From positions 1 to 37,764 of the forward strand of contig JAEEMG010000040.1 in assembly GCA_016283095.1 (NCBI GenBank): a stretch of 37,764 nucleotides of DNA. The letters run 5' to 3'. The notes below the pieces were generated by a model, which saw only the letters and a program-made list of their open reading frames with translations, did not search any database and had not been told where the DNA came from. Shown here piece by piece: positions 23,836 to 31,894 of this stretch. A program made the position numbers and the translations under genes. Source of the stretch: Paludibacteraceae bacterium (GTDB lineage: Bacteria; Bacteroidota; Bacteroidia; Bacteroidales; Paludibacteraceae). How positions within the stretch are numbered: the stretch's first letter is position 1; every line of letters begins with the position of its first letter.

Positions 23836-25044
23836 TTAGATGTCCTTTGCATCGTCTGGGTGGTTTGTGTAGAACACTCTCAATGGCACTGAAGTCACCT
23901 TGATGAATCCCTTAGCGTCCTCACTTGTCCATCCCTTGTTCATCTCTCCATACTCACCGAACTTAGTCTTAACCAAGTCGTCCTTAGAATCAACACCAAC
24001 TGTTGAGAATGTGTAAGGACGAAGCTCAAGAATAACCTCACCGTTTACGTGGCGCTGGCTCTCCTGAAGCATAGCCTCGATGTCGCGCATCACTGGCTCA
24101 AGATACTGGCTCTCGTGTAGGAACATTCCGTACCAGTTAGCGACCTGATCCTTCCAGTACTGCTGCCATTTAGAAAGAGTGTATTTCTCCAAGAACTTGT
24201 GAGCGCCGATGATAACCATTGGAGCTGCAGCCTCGAATCCTACACGTCCCTTGATACCGATGATTGTGTCACCTACGTGCATATCACGACCGATACCGTA
24301 TGCTGCTGCGATCTTCTCTATCTCCTGGATAGCTGCGATCTTGTCTGTGTATTCTTTTCCGTTAACCGAGCAGATCTCACCTTTCTTGAACCCGATCTTC
24401 AAACGCTCGCTTCCAGTCTTAGTTACCTGCTTCAAATAAGCTGTCTCTGGCAAACCTTCACGTGAATCAAGGATCTCACCACCGCAGATTGAAGTTCCCC
24501 AAATTCCTACGTTGTAAGAGTACTTCAACTTAGTCCAGTCTGCTGCGAAACCATGCTGGTTCAAGTAGTCGATCTCATACTGGCGAGTAAGTGCCATGTC
24601 ACGAGTAAGAGTGATGATCTCAACGTTTGGAGACATTACCAAGAATGTCATATCGAAACGTACCTGGTCGTTGCCGGCACCTGTTGATCCGTGAGCGATT
24701 GCGTCTGCACCGATCTCGTTTGCGTAGCGTGCGATAGCCATACCCTGGAAAATACGCTCTGAAGATACAGAGATAGGATATGTACCGTTTCTCAATACGT
24801 TACCGAATACCATGAATTTCAAGCTCTTGTCGTAGTATTCCTTTGTTACGTCAAGAGTGACATATTTAACAGCACCCAATTTGTAGGCGTTCTCCTCGTT
24901 CTGCTTTAGTTGCTCCTCGCTGAAACCACCTGTGTTAGCACAAGCTGCATATACATCGTAACCTTTCTCTTTGGCAAGGTACATCACTGTGAAAGATGTA
25001 TCCAAACCGCCGCTGAATGCTACTACTACTTTTTTGTTTGCCAT
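23836..25044 (-). CDS. argG: Argininosuccinate synthase
   Basis: A 402-residue cytoplasmic enzyme that joins citrulline and aspartate with ATP to give argininosuccinate, the penultimate step of arginine synthesis. The N-type ATP pyrophosphatase loop is AFSGGLDTS (9-17); further family segments are GSTGAGNDQVRFD, WGTSICGGEILDSREGLPE and the VGRV-like region GIKGRVGFEAAAPMVI. The length is normal. It is the last gene of a three-gene operon, 11 bp after the GNAT gene. Confidence 0.95.
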   Translation of the reverse strand: MANKKVVVAFSGGLDTSFTVMYLAKEKGYDVYAACANTGGFSEEQLKQNEENAYKLGAVKYVTLDVTKEYYDKSLKFMVFGNVLRNGTYPISVSSERIFQGMAIARYANEIGADAIAHGSTGAGNDQVRFDMTFLVMSPNVEIITLTRDMALTRQYEIDYLNQHGFAADWTKLKYSYNVGIWGTSICGGEILDSREGLPETAYLKQVTKTGSERLKIGFKKGEICSVNGKEYTDKIAAIQEIEKIAAAYGIGRDMHVGDTIIGIKGRVGFEAAAPMVIIGAHKFLEKYTLSKWQQYWKDQVANWYGMFLHESQYLEPVMRDIEAMLQESQRHVNGEVILELRPYTFSTVGVDSKDDLVKTKFGEYGEMNKGWTSEDAKGFIKVTSVPLRVFYTNHPDDAKDI

Positions 25045-25055
25045 TTTTATTTAAT

Positions 25056-25763
25056 TTATTTAAATAAAGACTTTATCTTATCCAATAGAGTCTTAGACTC
25101 TTTCTCTGGCAGTTTGTATGGCATAGGACCATATTTTGCCTCTATTGTTTCTCTGCAGGTTGGATCAAGATCCAATTCCTTTTGAGCTGTTTCCAAACAG
25201 TCTGGATCATTAGGATCAAACAACATACCTGTGCAGATGCAATATCTTCTGTCTGTACGTTGAAGGACATCGAAGTTTACACATCCTTCACAACCGTGCC
25301 AGAAACTCTCGTCGTTTGTCAACTGTGCGAAAGTTACAGGTTTGTATCCATGCTGTGTGTTTAGTTTCATCACTGCCGCTCCACTTGTAAGACTGAAAAT
25401 CTTAGCCTCAGGCCAACGTGCACGAGCCAATGAGAATGTCATGTGTTTGATTCGACGAGCCAATCCTCTGCCACGGTATCTGTCTGGTACAATCAAACCT
25501 GATGTTGTGACATATTGCTTGTTGTCCCATGTCTCAATGTAGCTAAAACCGGCAAAATCATCGCCACATAAAGCCAACACAGCTTTTCCTTCAATCATCT
25601 TCTGCTTTACATATTCCGGATTTCGCTTGGCAATACCTGTGCCTCGCACTTTAGCCGCTGCGGCTATAGTCTCCAAAATTTCATCGACGTAGTGCACGTG
25701 GCTCTCGTCTGCAAGCACAATCTTTATTTCTGGTTCTTGCTTTTGATCTTGAATCTGATCCAT
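25056..25763 (-). CDS. GNAT acyltransferase of the arginine operon (candidate acylglutamate synthase)
   Basis: A 235-residue protein with a GNAT core: SGLIVPDRYRGRGLARRI (about 88-105) is the acyl-CoA-binding motif A. The middle carries several Cys residues (WHGCEGCVNF, YCICTGMLF). It lies between argR and argG with gaps of 10 and 11 bp. That position makes it the likely first enzyme of arginine synthesis, acylating glutamate. Bacteroides fragilis is known to make arginine through N-succinylated intermediates, so the acyl donor could be succinyl-CoA rather than acetyl-CoA; this is inference. The Cys cluster in the C-terminal half is not a normal GNAT feature and could bind metal. Confidence 0.75.
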   Translation of the reverse strand: MDQIQDQKQEPEIKIVLADESHVHYVDEILETIAAAAKVRGTGIAKRNPEYVKQKMIEGKAVLALCGDDFAGFSYIETWDNKQYVTTSGLIVPDRYRGRGLARRIKHMTFSLARARWPEAKIFSLTSGAAVMKLNTQHGYKPVTFAQLTNDESFWHGCEGCVNFDVLQRTDRRYCICTGMLFDPNDPDCLETAQKELDLDPTCRETIEAKYGPMPYKLPEKESKTLLDKIKSLFK

Positions 25764-25773
25764 TGCTAATGAA

Positions 25774-26238
25774 TTAATCTTTCTTCAATGTTGGAATAAT
25801 CTTGCTTAGCGATTCGATTACAGCACGCTTTGTCATCCCTTCTTTCATCACGCATACTACAGTGTCCTCTCCTGCTACGGTGCCAATGATGACATCTGAA
25901 GCCTCGTCGTCAATTCGGTATGCCATACTGCTCGCATATCCTGCACGTGTATGGATGACGAGTATGTTTCCAGAAAAATCTATCGTTACAGCTGCACTGG
26001 ATAGGTATGCTGCCTGTGCATCTGCTTGATCGTCGTTTGCAGGCAGTTTATAGCAATATCCTCCATCTACAGCCGGAGTCTTCACCACCTTCATCGCTTT
26101 CAAATCGCGAGACAAAGTGGCTTGAGTAAGGTTGAAACCTTTGTTTGTCAAAAGCTGGAGCAATTCGTCCTGACTTCCGACTTTTGTCGTTGCTATAATC
26201 TCCTGTATTACGGAAATTCTTCTGTTTTTGTTTTTCAC
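25774..26238 (-). CDS. argR: Arginine repressor ArgR
   Basis: A 154-residue transcription regulator. The N-terminal winged helix includes GSQDELLQLL and TQATLSRDLK (38-47), the ArgR recognition helix. The C-terminal arginine-binding and hexamer domain shows HTRAGYASSMAYRIDD (96-111) and GTVAGEDTVVCVMKEG (119-134), with the Asp-Asp and GT-AG-DT motifs in place. It is first in the operon with the GNAT gene and argG, and two TTGCA...TGCAA inverted repeats upstream are candidates for its own operator. Confidence 0.95.
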   Translation of the reverse strand: MKNKNRRISVIQEIIATTKVGSQDELLQLLTNKGFNLTQATLSRDLKAMKVVKTPAVDGGYCYKLPANDDQADAQAAYLSSAAVTIDFSGNILVIHTRAGYASSMAYRIDDEASDVIIGTVAGEDTVVCVMKEGMTKRAVIESLSKIIPTLKKD

Positions 26239-26346
26239 TGTCGCTTCATTTATGACTGCAACCTACCATAATTTATCGAAAATGTAAGGTAACGGGTTGC
26301 AAATGAGTAAATTAAGTATCCGTGATGAGTTTTGCGAATTTTTATG

Positions 26347-26414
26347 TTGCAAAACACTATGCAAAAATATACAAAAACATTATTAAACATTCATTTCCTG
26401 CATATTTTTTGCAA
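26347..26414 (-). promoter_or_regulatory. Candidate ArgR operators upstream of argR
   Basis: Two inverted repeats: TTGCA-N8-TGCAA at 26347-26364 and CTGCA-N7-TGCAA at 26398-26414. A -7-like TATTTTTG (minus strand) overlaps the first. The spacing of half-sites (18 bp overall) matches the size of an ARG box, though the bases differ from the E. coli TGAAT-N8-ATTCA pattern. Confidence 0.45.
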
Positions 26415-26428
26415 AAAAGCTATGAAAA

Positions 26429-26899
26429 TTATCTGTTGTCAATAGTTTCAGGGTTCATATCGTGCCTTATCAGACGATATTCTGCCATTTCCGCATATTT
26501 GGTTCCTGGCTTTCCATAGTTGCAATATGGATCAATGCTGATTCCTCCACGCGGCATAAATTTTCCCCATACTTCAATATATTTAGGATCCATCAGTTTG
26601 ATAAGATCCTTCATGATGATGTTGACACAGTCTTCATGAAAATCTCCGTGGTTGCGGAAACTGAACAGGTAGAGCTTGAGGCTCTTGCTTTCAACCATCT
26701 TCACATTCGGTATGTAGCTGATGTATATTGTTGCGAAATCTGGTTGACCTGTGATAGGGCAGAGACTTGTGAATTCTGGGCAGTTGAATTTCACCCAATA
26801 GTCGTTGCCCTGGTGTTTATTGTCAAACGTTTCCAGTACTGATGGATTGTAGTCAGACGAGTATGTTGTCTGTTTGCTTCCAAGTTGTGTAAGTGACAT
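26429..26899 (-). CDS. queF: NADPH-dependent 7-cyano-7-deazaguanine reductase
   Basis: A 156-residue short-type QueF (tunnelling fold) that reduces preQ0 to preQ1 in queuosine synthesis. The catalytic Cys47 lies in [15 protein letters not shown] with Asp54 nearby, and the QueF motif is [21 protein letters not shown] in pieces (about 85-105). It lies 7 bp after queC and is surely co-transcribed. No preQ1 riboswitch was recognised upstream of the pair. Confidence 0.95.
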   Translation of the reverse strand: MSLTQLGSKQTTYSSDYNPSVLETFDNKHQGNDYWVKFNCPEFTSLCPITGQPDFATIYISYIPNVKMVESKSLKLYLFSFRNHGDFHEDCVNIIMKDLIKLMDPKYIEVWGKFMPRGGISIDPYCNYGKPGTKYAEMAEYRLIRHDMNPETIDNR

Positions 26900-26906
26900 A
26901 TGATGA

Positions 26907-27560
26907 CTATTTCTTTGTCGACAAATATTTTTCCAATCCTGCTTTGCGTAGACGGCATGCCGGACATTCTCCGCATCCGTCAGCTGGGATACCGTTGTAG
27001 CATGTGAGTGTTTTTGTTCTCACCAAATCAAGTACGCCAAGCTCGTCTGAGAGTTGCCATACTTGCGCTTTGTCACGCCACATCAGTGGTGTGTGTATTT
27101 CTATATCATAGTCGAGGGCGAGAGCCACTGCCGCATTCGCTGCTTTGATGAATGTGTTTCTGCAGTCTGGGTATCCGCTGTAGTCTGCCTCCGACACTCC
27201 AGTCACAAGGTGGTGAGCACCGATTGTGTATGCGTAGACGGCTGCGTATGTCAGGAATATCAGGTTTCTGCCAGCGACGAATGTGTTTGGCAGTTCGTTT
27301 GCTGGTTTCTCCTTGCATACGTCCATAGAATGGTCGGTGAGTGAGTTGTGGTGAAGATTTGCGATGGTGTCAATCTTATGGATGACGTAGGGGACGCCAG
27401 CCTCTTTGGCTATGGCTGTCGCGATCTCGTTCTCCAACACATGTTTCTGTCCATAGTTGAAACCGATTGCGTACACTTTGTCGAAATTCTTTTTTGCCCA
27501 GTATAGGCAAGTTGTTGAATCTTGTCCGCCGGACAATAATACCACCGCTGTTTTTTCCAT
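26907..27560 (-). CDS. queC: 7-cyano-7-deazaguanine synthase
   Basis: A 217-residue ATP-dependent enzyme that converts 7-carboxy-7-deazaguanine to preQ0. The PP-loop is [10 protein letters not shown] (9-18), the family segment is [16 protein letters not shown], and the C-terminal zinc site is Cys187, Cys196, Cys199 and Cys202 in the [10 protein letters not shown] region. First gene of a queC-queF operon. Other queuosine precursor genes (queD, queE, folE) are not in this window. Confidence 0.95.
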   Translation of the reverse strand: MEKTAVVLLSGGQDSTTCLYWAKKNFDKVYAIGFNYGQKHVLENEIATAIAKEAGVPYVIHKIDTIANLHHNSLTDHSMDVCKEKPANELPNTFVAGRNLIFLTYAAVYAYTIGAHHLVTGVSEADYSGYPDCRNTFIKAANAAVALALDYDIEIHTPLMWRDKAQVWQLSDELGVLDLVRTKTLTCYNGIPADGCGECPACRLRKAGLEKYLSTKK

Positions 27561-27579
27561 ATCTTTATTTTTGACGGTG

Positions 27580-27587
27580 CAAAGTTA
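27580..27587 (-). promoter_or_regulatory. -7 element of queC-queF
   Basis: TAACTTTG on the minus strand, followed by CACCG as often seen at Bacteroidota starts; about 20-nt leader to ATG 27560. The -33 box is unclear. Confidence 0.5.
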
Positions 27588-27624
27588 CTAAATTTTACCG
27601 ATTATTTCCATGCCGCCTGTTAAC

Positions 27625-27651
27625 AAAATGAGGATTGAATCCAACCCTCAT
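27625..27651 (-). terminator. Terminator of the lipoprotein/DUF6056 operon
   Basis: ATGAGG-N12-CCTCAT followed by TTTG on the minus strand. Stem of 6 bp, moderate strength. Confidence 0.5.
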
Positions 27652-27661
27652 ATGTAGTCGT

Positions 27662-28219
27662 TTATTCTACAGGATAATAAGCCCACAGTGTCACTGATCT
27701 CAGACCGAAACCGATCTTTCTGATGTCTTCGTTGATTCCTAATTCCTGAGGTGACTTTGGATTCAGAGGAAACAACTCTAGCTCTATCGCATTGTTGTTC
27801 GTGATATGTCTGCTGTCCAGATTCAGGAAGACGGGTTTGTTCTCAGTGATTACAAATTCTCCACACTCCACTCCGTTTGTGGCGATTCTGATACTGTCTG
27901 CTTTATGGTTGTCTGAAACAAATGCCACGAAATCAAGTCGCAATGTGACTGTGGCGTTCTTTCTGACTTGAAAAATCAAAAATCCTTTTTCTCCTACACA
28001 CCAGCGTCCGAATTCTTCATTGTCGGAGAATCCATAGTCCCAGCATGGCAAGAACTTTTCCCTGAAATCATAGTGCTTGGCCATCTGCCCGATTTTTCTT
28101 CCTCCTTCAATCTCAATTACATTTTTTGGTGTCTGTGTGCCTCTTACCACCTCTTTTTTACATGAAGTGACTACAGACAACAATAAAGAAACTAATAAAA
28201 AATATGTGATCTTTTTCAT
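27662..28219 (-). CDS. Lipoprotein of unknown function
   Basis: A 185-residue lipoprotein: signal peptide with lipobox SVVTSC, lipidated Cys20, followed by KK. The mature part looks like a beta-sandwich (ATVTLRLDFVAFV, DSIRIATNGVECGEFVITEN, AIELELFPLNPKSP). The ending DIRKIGFGLRSVTLWAYYP resembles the last strands of DUF7024-type modules found beside membrane glycosyltransferase-like proteins. It follows a polytopic membrane protein gene by 19 bp, so the two products probably act together at the envelope. Confidence 0.7.
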   Translation of the reverse strand: MKKITYFLLVSLLLSVVTSCKKEVVRGTQTPKNVIEIEGGRKIGQMAKHYDFREKFLPCWDYGFSDNEEFGRWCVGEKGFLIFQVRKNATVTLRLDFVAFVSDNHKADSIRIATNGVECGEFVITENKPVFLNLDSRHITNNNAIELELFPLNPKSPQELGINEDIRKIGFGLRSVTLWAYYPVE

Positions 28220-28238
28220 TTGCTATTCCGAAATAATG

Positions 28239-29504
28239 TTAGTCTAAATTTACCTTTTTTGATCTGCCTATCCAATTTGATATATTACGGGTCATGAACA
28301 GGATGCTTATCGCTATCATCGCGTATTCCAACAAAAAGAATGTTCTTGCCATCTCTATGAAACTAACAGTTATGCCAAGACATGCTCGTGTTGTCAATCC
28401 GACAAAAAAGATAAATAATGGTCCATATTTCGCAATGACTGATTCTTCGTCTTTACCGATATAAAACAATGTGAAGAAAACTGATCCGTAGAAAGCTACT
28501 GATATTGCGCAGATATACGCTAATTGTCCTGCTGTTGTCTCATGCAAAATTGTGAAAACAGGGTCGAATTTGAAAAATGAATATATAAGCAATCCAAAAG
28601 GAATCAGAGAAACCAGCAAAGGAATGTATGCTTTCTTGTTCTTTATGAATAGTGTTAGTGGCAATATGATTGAAAATGCCCATACTATTAAAGACTGTGA
28701 TGTTACAACCATATATTTGACTATTGGAGATCCTATGCACAGTGCAATTTTCCTGATAAGAGAATAATGCTCGAAGGCTGGTATGTGCGATAACTCACAT
28801 TGTGTTCTTGCCGCATTGCCTGGACATGTTACGATGAACAGAAGATGTGCGAAAGCGATTAGCAAAAGCAGACAGTACAGTTTGTTGATGCTTTTTGTTT
28901 GGAAATATGTGTATAAGACAAACATTCCCCACGTCATAGTGGCTGCCACACAAATCTGTTCGCAGTTACAGCAGAAAAATGCGCAAGCTGCACATATTGC
29001 GTATGTTGTCCATTGGGGCTCTTCTTCATTTTCCAACGATTTTTTGAATGGAAACAATGTTGGCAAGAATGCGACCAAAGGCCACAGATACACGATCATT
29101 GTCACAAGATACCCTGCCGAACCTTGGTCGGTGATCCTATACATGAAAGTGAGCAATATTGCGACAGTGGCATATATGATACCTTTCCCCTTGGAGAAAA
29201 GCAAATATGTCATCGCTACTATCGCTAACACAATTGTAGAATCGACTATGGCAAATACCCATAATGGGAATTGTACAAACCAGAATGTGCAGAATTCGAT
29301 CAGCACACGTGATGTCCATGTCGCATATCTCCATTGTAAAAATGACAACACGTCTCCTTGCTCGTAATATCCAAACGCAAAAATTCGGAAGTACTTATAG
29401 TCGTCTGTTGTCAGATCAATAGAGAAATGGAATGTCAGTATCGCAATGAATGCTAATACGAACGGAATCAGAGTCTTGTATGAAATGTTTTTTATTAAAC
29501 TCAT
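28239..29504 (-). CDS. DUF6056 family polytopic membrane protein
   Basis: A 421-residue inner-membrane protein with about ten or eleven hydrophobic spans. The early DLTTDDYKYFR...WRYATWTSRVLIEF and the loop TCPGNAARTQ match the DUF6056/GtrII-like group, in which an acidic Asp-Asp loop and a SR/PGN-R motif suggest a lipid-linked-sugar glycosyltransferase of GT-C type. The substrate is unknown. The gene is upstream of, and probably co-transcribed with, the lipoprotein gene. The 297-bp gap upstream (29505-29801) is AT-rich, holding only the carboxylase terminator and no convincing gene. Confidence 0.75.
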   Translation of the reverse strand: MSLIKNISYKTLIPFVLAFIAILTFHFSIDLTTDDYKYFRIFAFGYYEQGDVLSFLQWRYATWTSRVLIEFCTFWFVQFPLWVFAIVDSTIVLAIVAMTYLLFSKGKGIIYATVAILLTFMYRITDQGSAGYLVTMIVYLWPLVAFLPTLFPFKKSLENEEEPQWTTYAICAACAFFCCNCEQICVAATMTWGMFVLYTYFQTKSINKLYCLLLLIAFAHLLFIVTCPGNAARTQCELSHIPAFEHYSLIRKIALCIGSPIVKYMVVTSQSLIVWAFSIILPLTLFIKNKKAYIPLLVSLIPFGLLIYSFFKFDPVFTILHETTAGQLAYICAISVAFYGSVFFTLFYIGKDEESVIAKYGPLFIFFVGLTTRACLGITVSFIEMARTFFLLEYAMIAISILFMTRNISNWIGRSKKVNLD

Positions 29505-29767
29505 ATTATATGGGTATTTAGATTATAGTCTTTTTCTGGTTTTGCATCATACGATGTCTTATAATCAACAATCGCAAGGATATGTTAGCTTTTCCATGTA
29601 TTACAGTTTGGCAAATCATTGTTGTTTTTGTCTCTCTTATCACGTTGTGTATAAGAAGAAACAAAAGACCAATATGTTAGAATTTTTCGCATAGACGCGG
29701 ACTGAAAAACAATACCAAAAGCAAAAGTGTTGTTGTGTGATGTTTTCGTCTATTCAAAAGATTTAAT

Positions 29768-29797
29768 AAAAAGGCGTCTTTTTCAAGACGCCTTTTT
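29768..29797 (-). terminator. Terminator of the carboxylase operon
   Basis: Perfect 13-bp stem AAAAAGGCGTCTT/AAGACGCCTTTTT with loop TTTC, 4 bp past the carboxyltransferase stop. It can work in both directions. Confidence 0.93.
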
Positions 29798-29801
29798 AAT
29801 T

Positions 29802-31337
29802 TTATAGTGGAATGTTTCCGTGTTTCTTTGCTGGGTTCTGGCGATTCTTTGTCTGCGCCATATCCAAGCTCTGAATAATCTTCTGACGTGTCTGAGCAGG
29901 AAGAATGATCTCATCAACATATCCAAGCTCTGCGGCACGGTATGGGTTAGAGAATGTCTTCTCATACTCTGCCAATGTCTGAGCTCTCTCCTCGCCAGTC
30001 TGCTTGCGGTAAAGAATGTTTACTGCGCCTTCAGCACCAAGCACTGCGATCTCTGCACTTGGATAAGCCAAGTTGACATCTGTGCCGATGTTCTTAGAAG
30101 CCAACACGATGTAAGCACCACCGTAAGCCTTACGAGTGATAAGTGTGACTTTAGGAACTGTAGCCTCAACGTAAGCGTAAACGATCTTAGCTCCGTGACG
30201 GATGATACCGTTGTGCTCCTGAGTGCAGCCTGGTAGGAATCCAGGAACGTCCTCTAGAGTGACGATTGGAATGTTGAAACAGTCGCAGAAGCGAATGAAT
30301 CTGGCTGCCTTATCTGAAGAGTCGATGTCAAGTACACCTGCCTGGAATGCTGGCTGGTCTGCCACGATACCGACTGTCTTGCCTGCCATGTGGGCGAAAC
30401 CAACGATGATGTTCTGAGCGAAATGCTTGTGAACTTCGAAGAAATTACCGTCGTCGACGATGCTCTCGATAAGCTCGATCATATCGTATGGCTTGCTTGG
30501 ATCCTCAGGAATCAAATCGTTCAATGATTCGTCCTCACGCATTGGATCATCCATTGTGTTGGCGAATGGACACTCCTCGAAGTTGTTAGAAGGCAAGAAG
30601 CTCAATAGCTCACGAACCATCATCAATGTGTCCTCTTCTGTATCACCTACGAAGTGAGCGACACCACTCTTAGAAGCGTGTACTGCAGCTCCACCTAGAC
30701 CCTCTTTGTCGATATCCTCATGAGTTACAGTCTTTACAACGTCTGGACCAGTAACGAACATGTGACTCTTTTCCTTCACCATGAAGATGAAGTCAGTCAA
30801 TGCTGGAGAGTAGCAAGCACCTCCTGCGCATGGACCCATGATAACTGAGATCTGAGGAATTACACCTGAAGATATTGTGTTCTGGTAGAAGATGTCACCG
30901 TAACCTGCAAGGGCAGAAACACCCTCCTGGATACGAGCACCACCAGAGTCGTTGATTGCGATGATAGGAGCACCCATCTTCAAAGCAAGACGCTGCACCT
31001 TTGTGATCTTGTTAGCGTTTGTACGGCTTAATGAACCTCCAAGCACTGTGAAGTCGTATGCATATACGTATACCAAACGACCATCGATTTTACCGTAGCC
31101 TGAAACAATACCGTCTCCGCTGATTTTTTTCTTATCAAGACCGAAATTAGAACAGTTGTGGATAACAAACTTATCGATCTCTACAAATGTACCCTTGTCA
31201 AGAAGAACATCAATTCTTTCTCTAGCAGTAAGTTTACCTTGCTCGTGCTGCTTGTCGATCTTATCCTGACCTCCGCCTAGCTCTGCGATACGGCTAAACT
31301 CGTTAAATTCGTCGAGTACTACTTTTCTGTCTCTCAT
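29802..31337 (-). CDS. Acyl-CoA carboxylase carboxyltransferase subunit (propionyl-CoA type)
   Basis: A 511-residue crotonase-fold carboxyltransferase that moves carboxylate between biotin and an acyl-CoA. Family segments are KLTARERIDVLLDKG, the oxyanion-hole regions NDSGGARIQEGV and MGPCAGGACYSPALTDF, DVPGFLPGCTQEHNGIIRHG, and the ending KNRQNPAKKHGNIPL typical of propionyl-CoA carboxylase beta and methylmalonyl-CoA decarboxylase alpha. The third gene of an operon with carrier and biotin carboxylase. No membrane decarboxylase subunit is present, which favours an ATP-driven carboxylase over a sodium-pumping decarboxylase. Confidence 0.92.
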   Translation of the reverse strand: MRDRKVVLDEFNEFSRIAELGGGQDKIDKQHEQGKLTARERIDVLLDKGTFVEIDKFVIHNCSNFGLDKKKISGDGIVSGYGKIDGRLVYVYAYDFTVLGGSLSRTNANKITKVQRLALKMGAPIIAINDSGGARIQEGVSALAGYGDIFYQNTISSGVIPQISVIMGPCAGGACYSPALTDFIFMVKEKSHMFVTGPDVVKTVTHEDIDKEGLGGAAVHASKSGVAHFVGDTEEDTLMMVRELLSFLPSNNFEECPFANTMDDPMREDESLNDLIPEDPSKPYDMIELIESIVDDGNFFEVHKHFAQNIIVGFAHMAGKTVGIVADQPAFQAGVLDIDSSDKAARFIRFCDCFNIPIVTLEDVPGFLPGCTQEHNGIIRHGAKIVYAYVEATVPKVTLITRKAYGGAYIVLASKNIGTDVNLAYPSAEIAVLGAEGAVNILYRKQTGEERAQTLAEYEKTFSNPYRAAELGYVDEIILPAQTRQKIIQSLDMAQTKNRQNPAKKHGNIPL

Positions 31338-31352
31338 AGTTAATTATTTGAA

Positions 31353-31877
31353 TTAAGCATTCTCTGGAATGTCCATCAATGTGATAAGTGTCTGGTCTCC
31401 GTTGATCACGTCGCCCTCTTTCACTAGGATATCCTTGATAATGCAATCTCTTTTCACTTTGTAGTCGCTCTGCATCTTCATCGCCTCAACAACGATTACG
31501 CTCTGACCGTTCTTGACTTCCTCTCCCTTCTGTACAAGTATCTTGACAACCTTACCTGGCATTGGTGAGAATACACGATCCTGCGATTCGCTTGAGTCGC
31601 CCTTCTTTCTGTTCTGCAGATATTTAGCCTGCTGGTCTACGATTTCAACAGGGAAAGTGTTGAAGTGAGTGTTCACCTGATAGCTCTTTCCACCCTTTTC
31701 TCTCTTAAACTCAGCGTTGTAGCTTCGTCCGTTGTTTGTGATGATCGAACAACTTCCGTTCTCTGCCATCACGATGTCGACTTCGTATGTCTTGTCGTCA
31801 ATCTTGATAGTGACTTTATTGTCCTCTTTGCTGATAAGTTCAACTTCAGCCACTCGGTTTCCTACATGTACTTCCAT
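31353..31877 (-). CDS. Biotin carboxyl carrier protein of the acyl-CoA carboxylase
   Basis: A 174-residue protein whose last 75 residues form a biotinyl domain: FSPMPGKVVKILVQKGEEV (103-121) and EAMKM at 131-135, with Lys134 as the biotinylated residue. The N-terminal half is a beta-rich region with no catalytic motif that probably docks to the partner subunits. It sits 17 bp after the biotin carboxylase gene and 15 bp before the carboxyltransferase gene. Confidence 0.92.
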   Translation of the reverse strand: MEVHVGNRVAEVELISKEDNKVTIKIDDKTYEVDIVMAENGSCSIITNNGRSYNAEFKREKGGKSYQVNTHFNTFPVEIVDQQAKYLQNRKKGDSSESQDRVFSPMPGKVVKILVQKGEEVKNGQSVIVVEAMKMQSDYKVKRDCIIKDILVKEGDVINGDQTLITLMDIPENA

Positions 31878-31894
31878 TTTATCGACTCATGTTT

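Noticed and set aside
27561-27661. preQ1 riboswitch upstream of queC
   Set aside because: The leader before ATG is only about 20 nt and lacks the short stem with A-rich tail of a preQ1 aptamer.
29446-29694. Plus-strand frame upstream of the carboxylase terminator
   Set aside because: It overlaps the DUF6056 gene start on the other strand and has no promoter or recognisable product.
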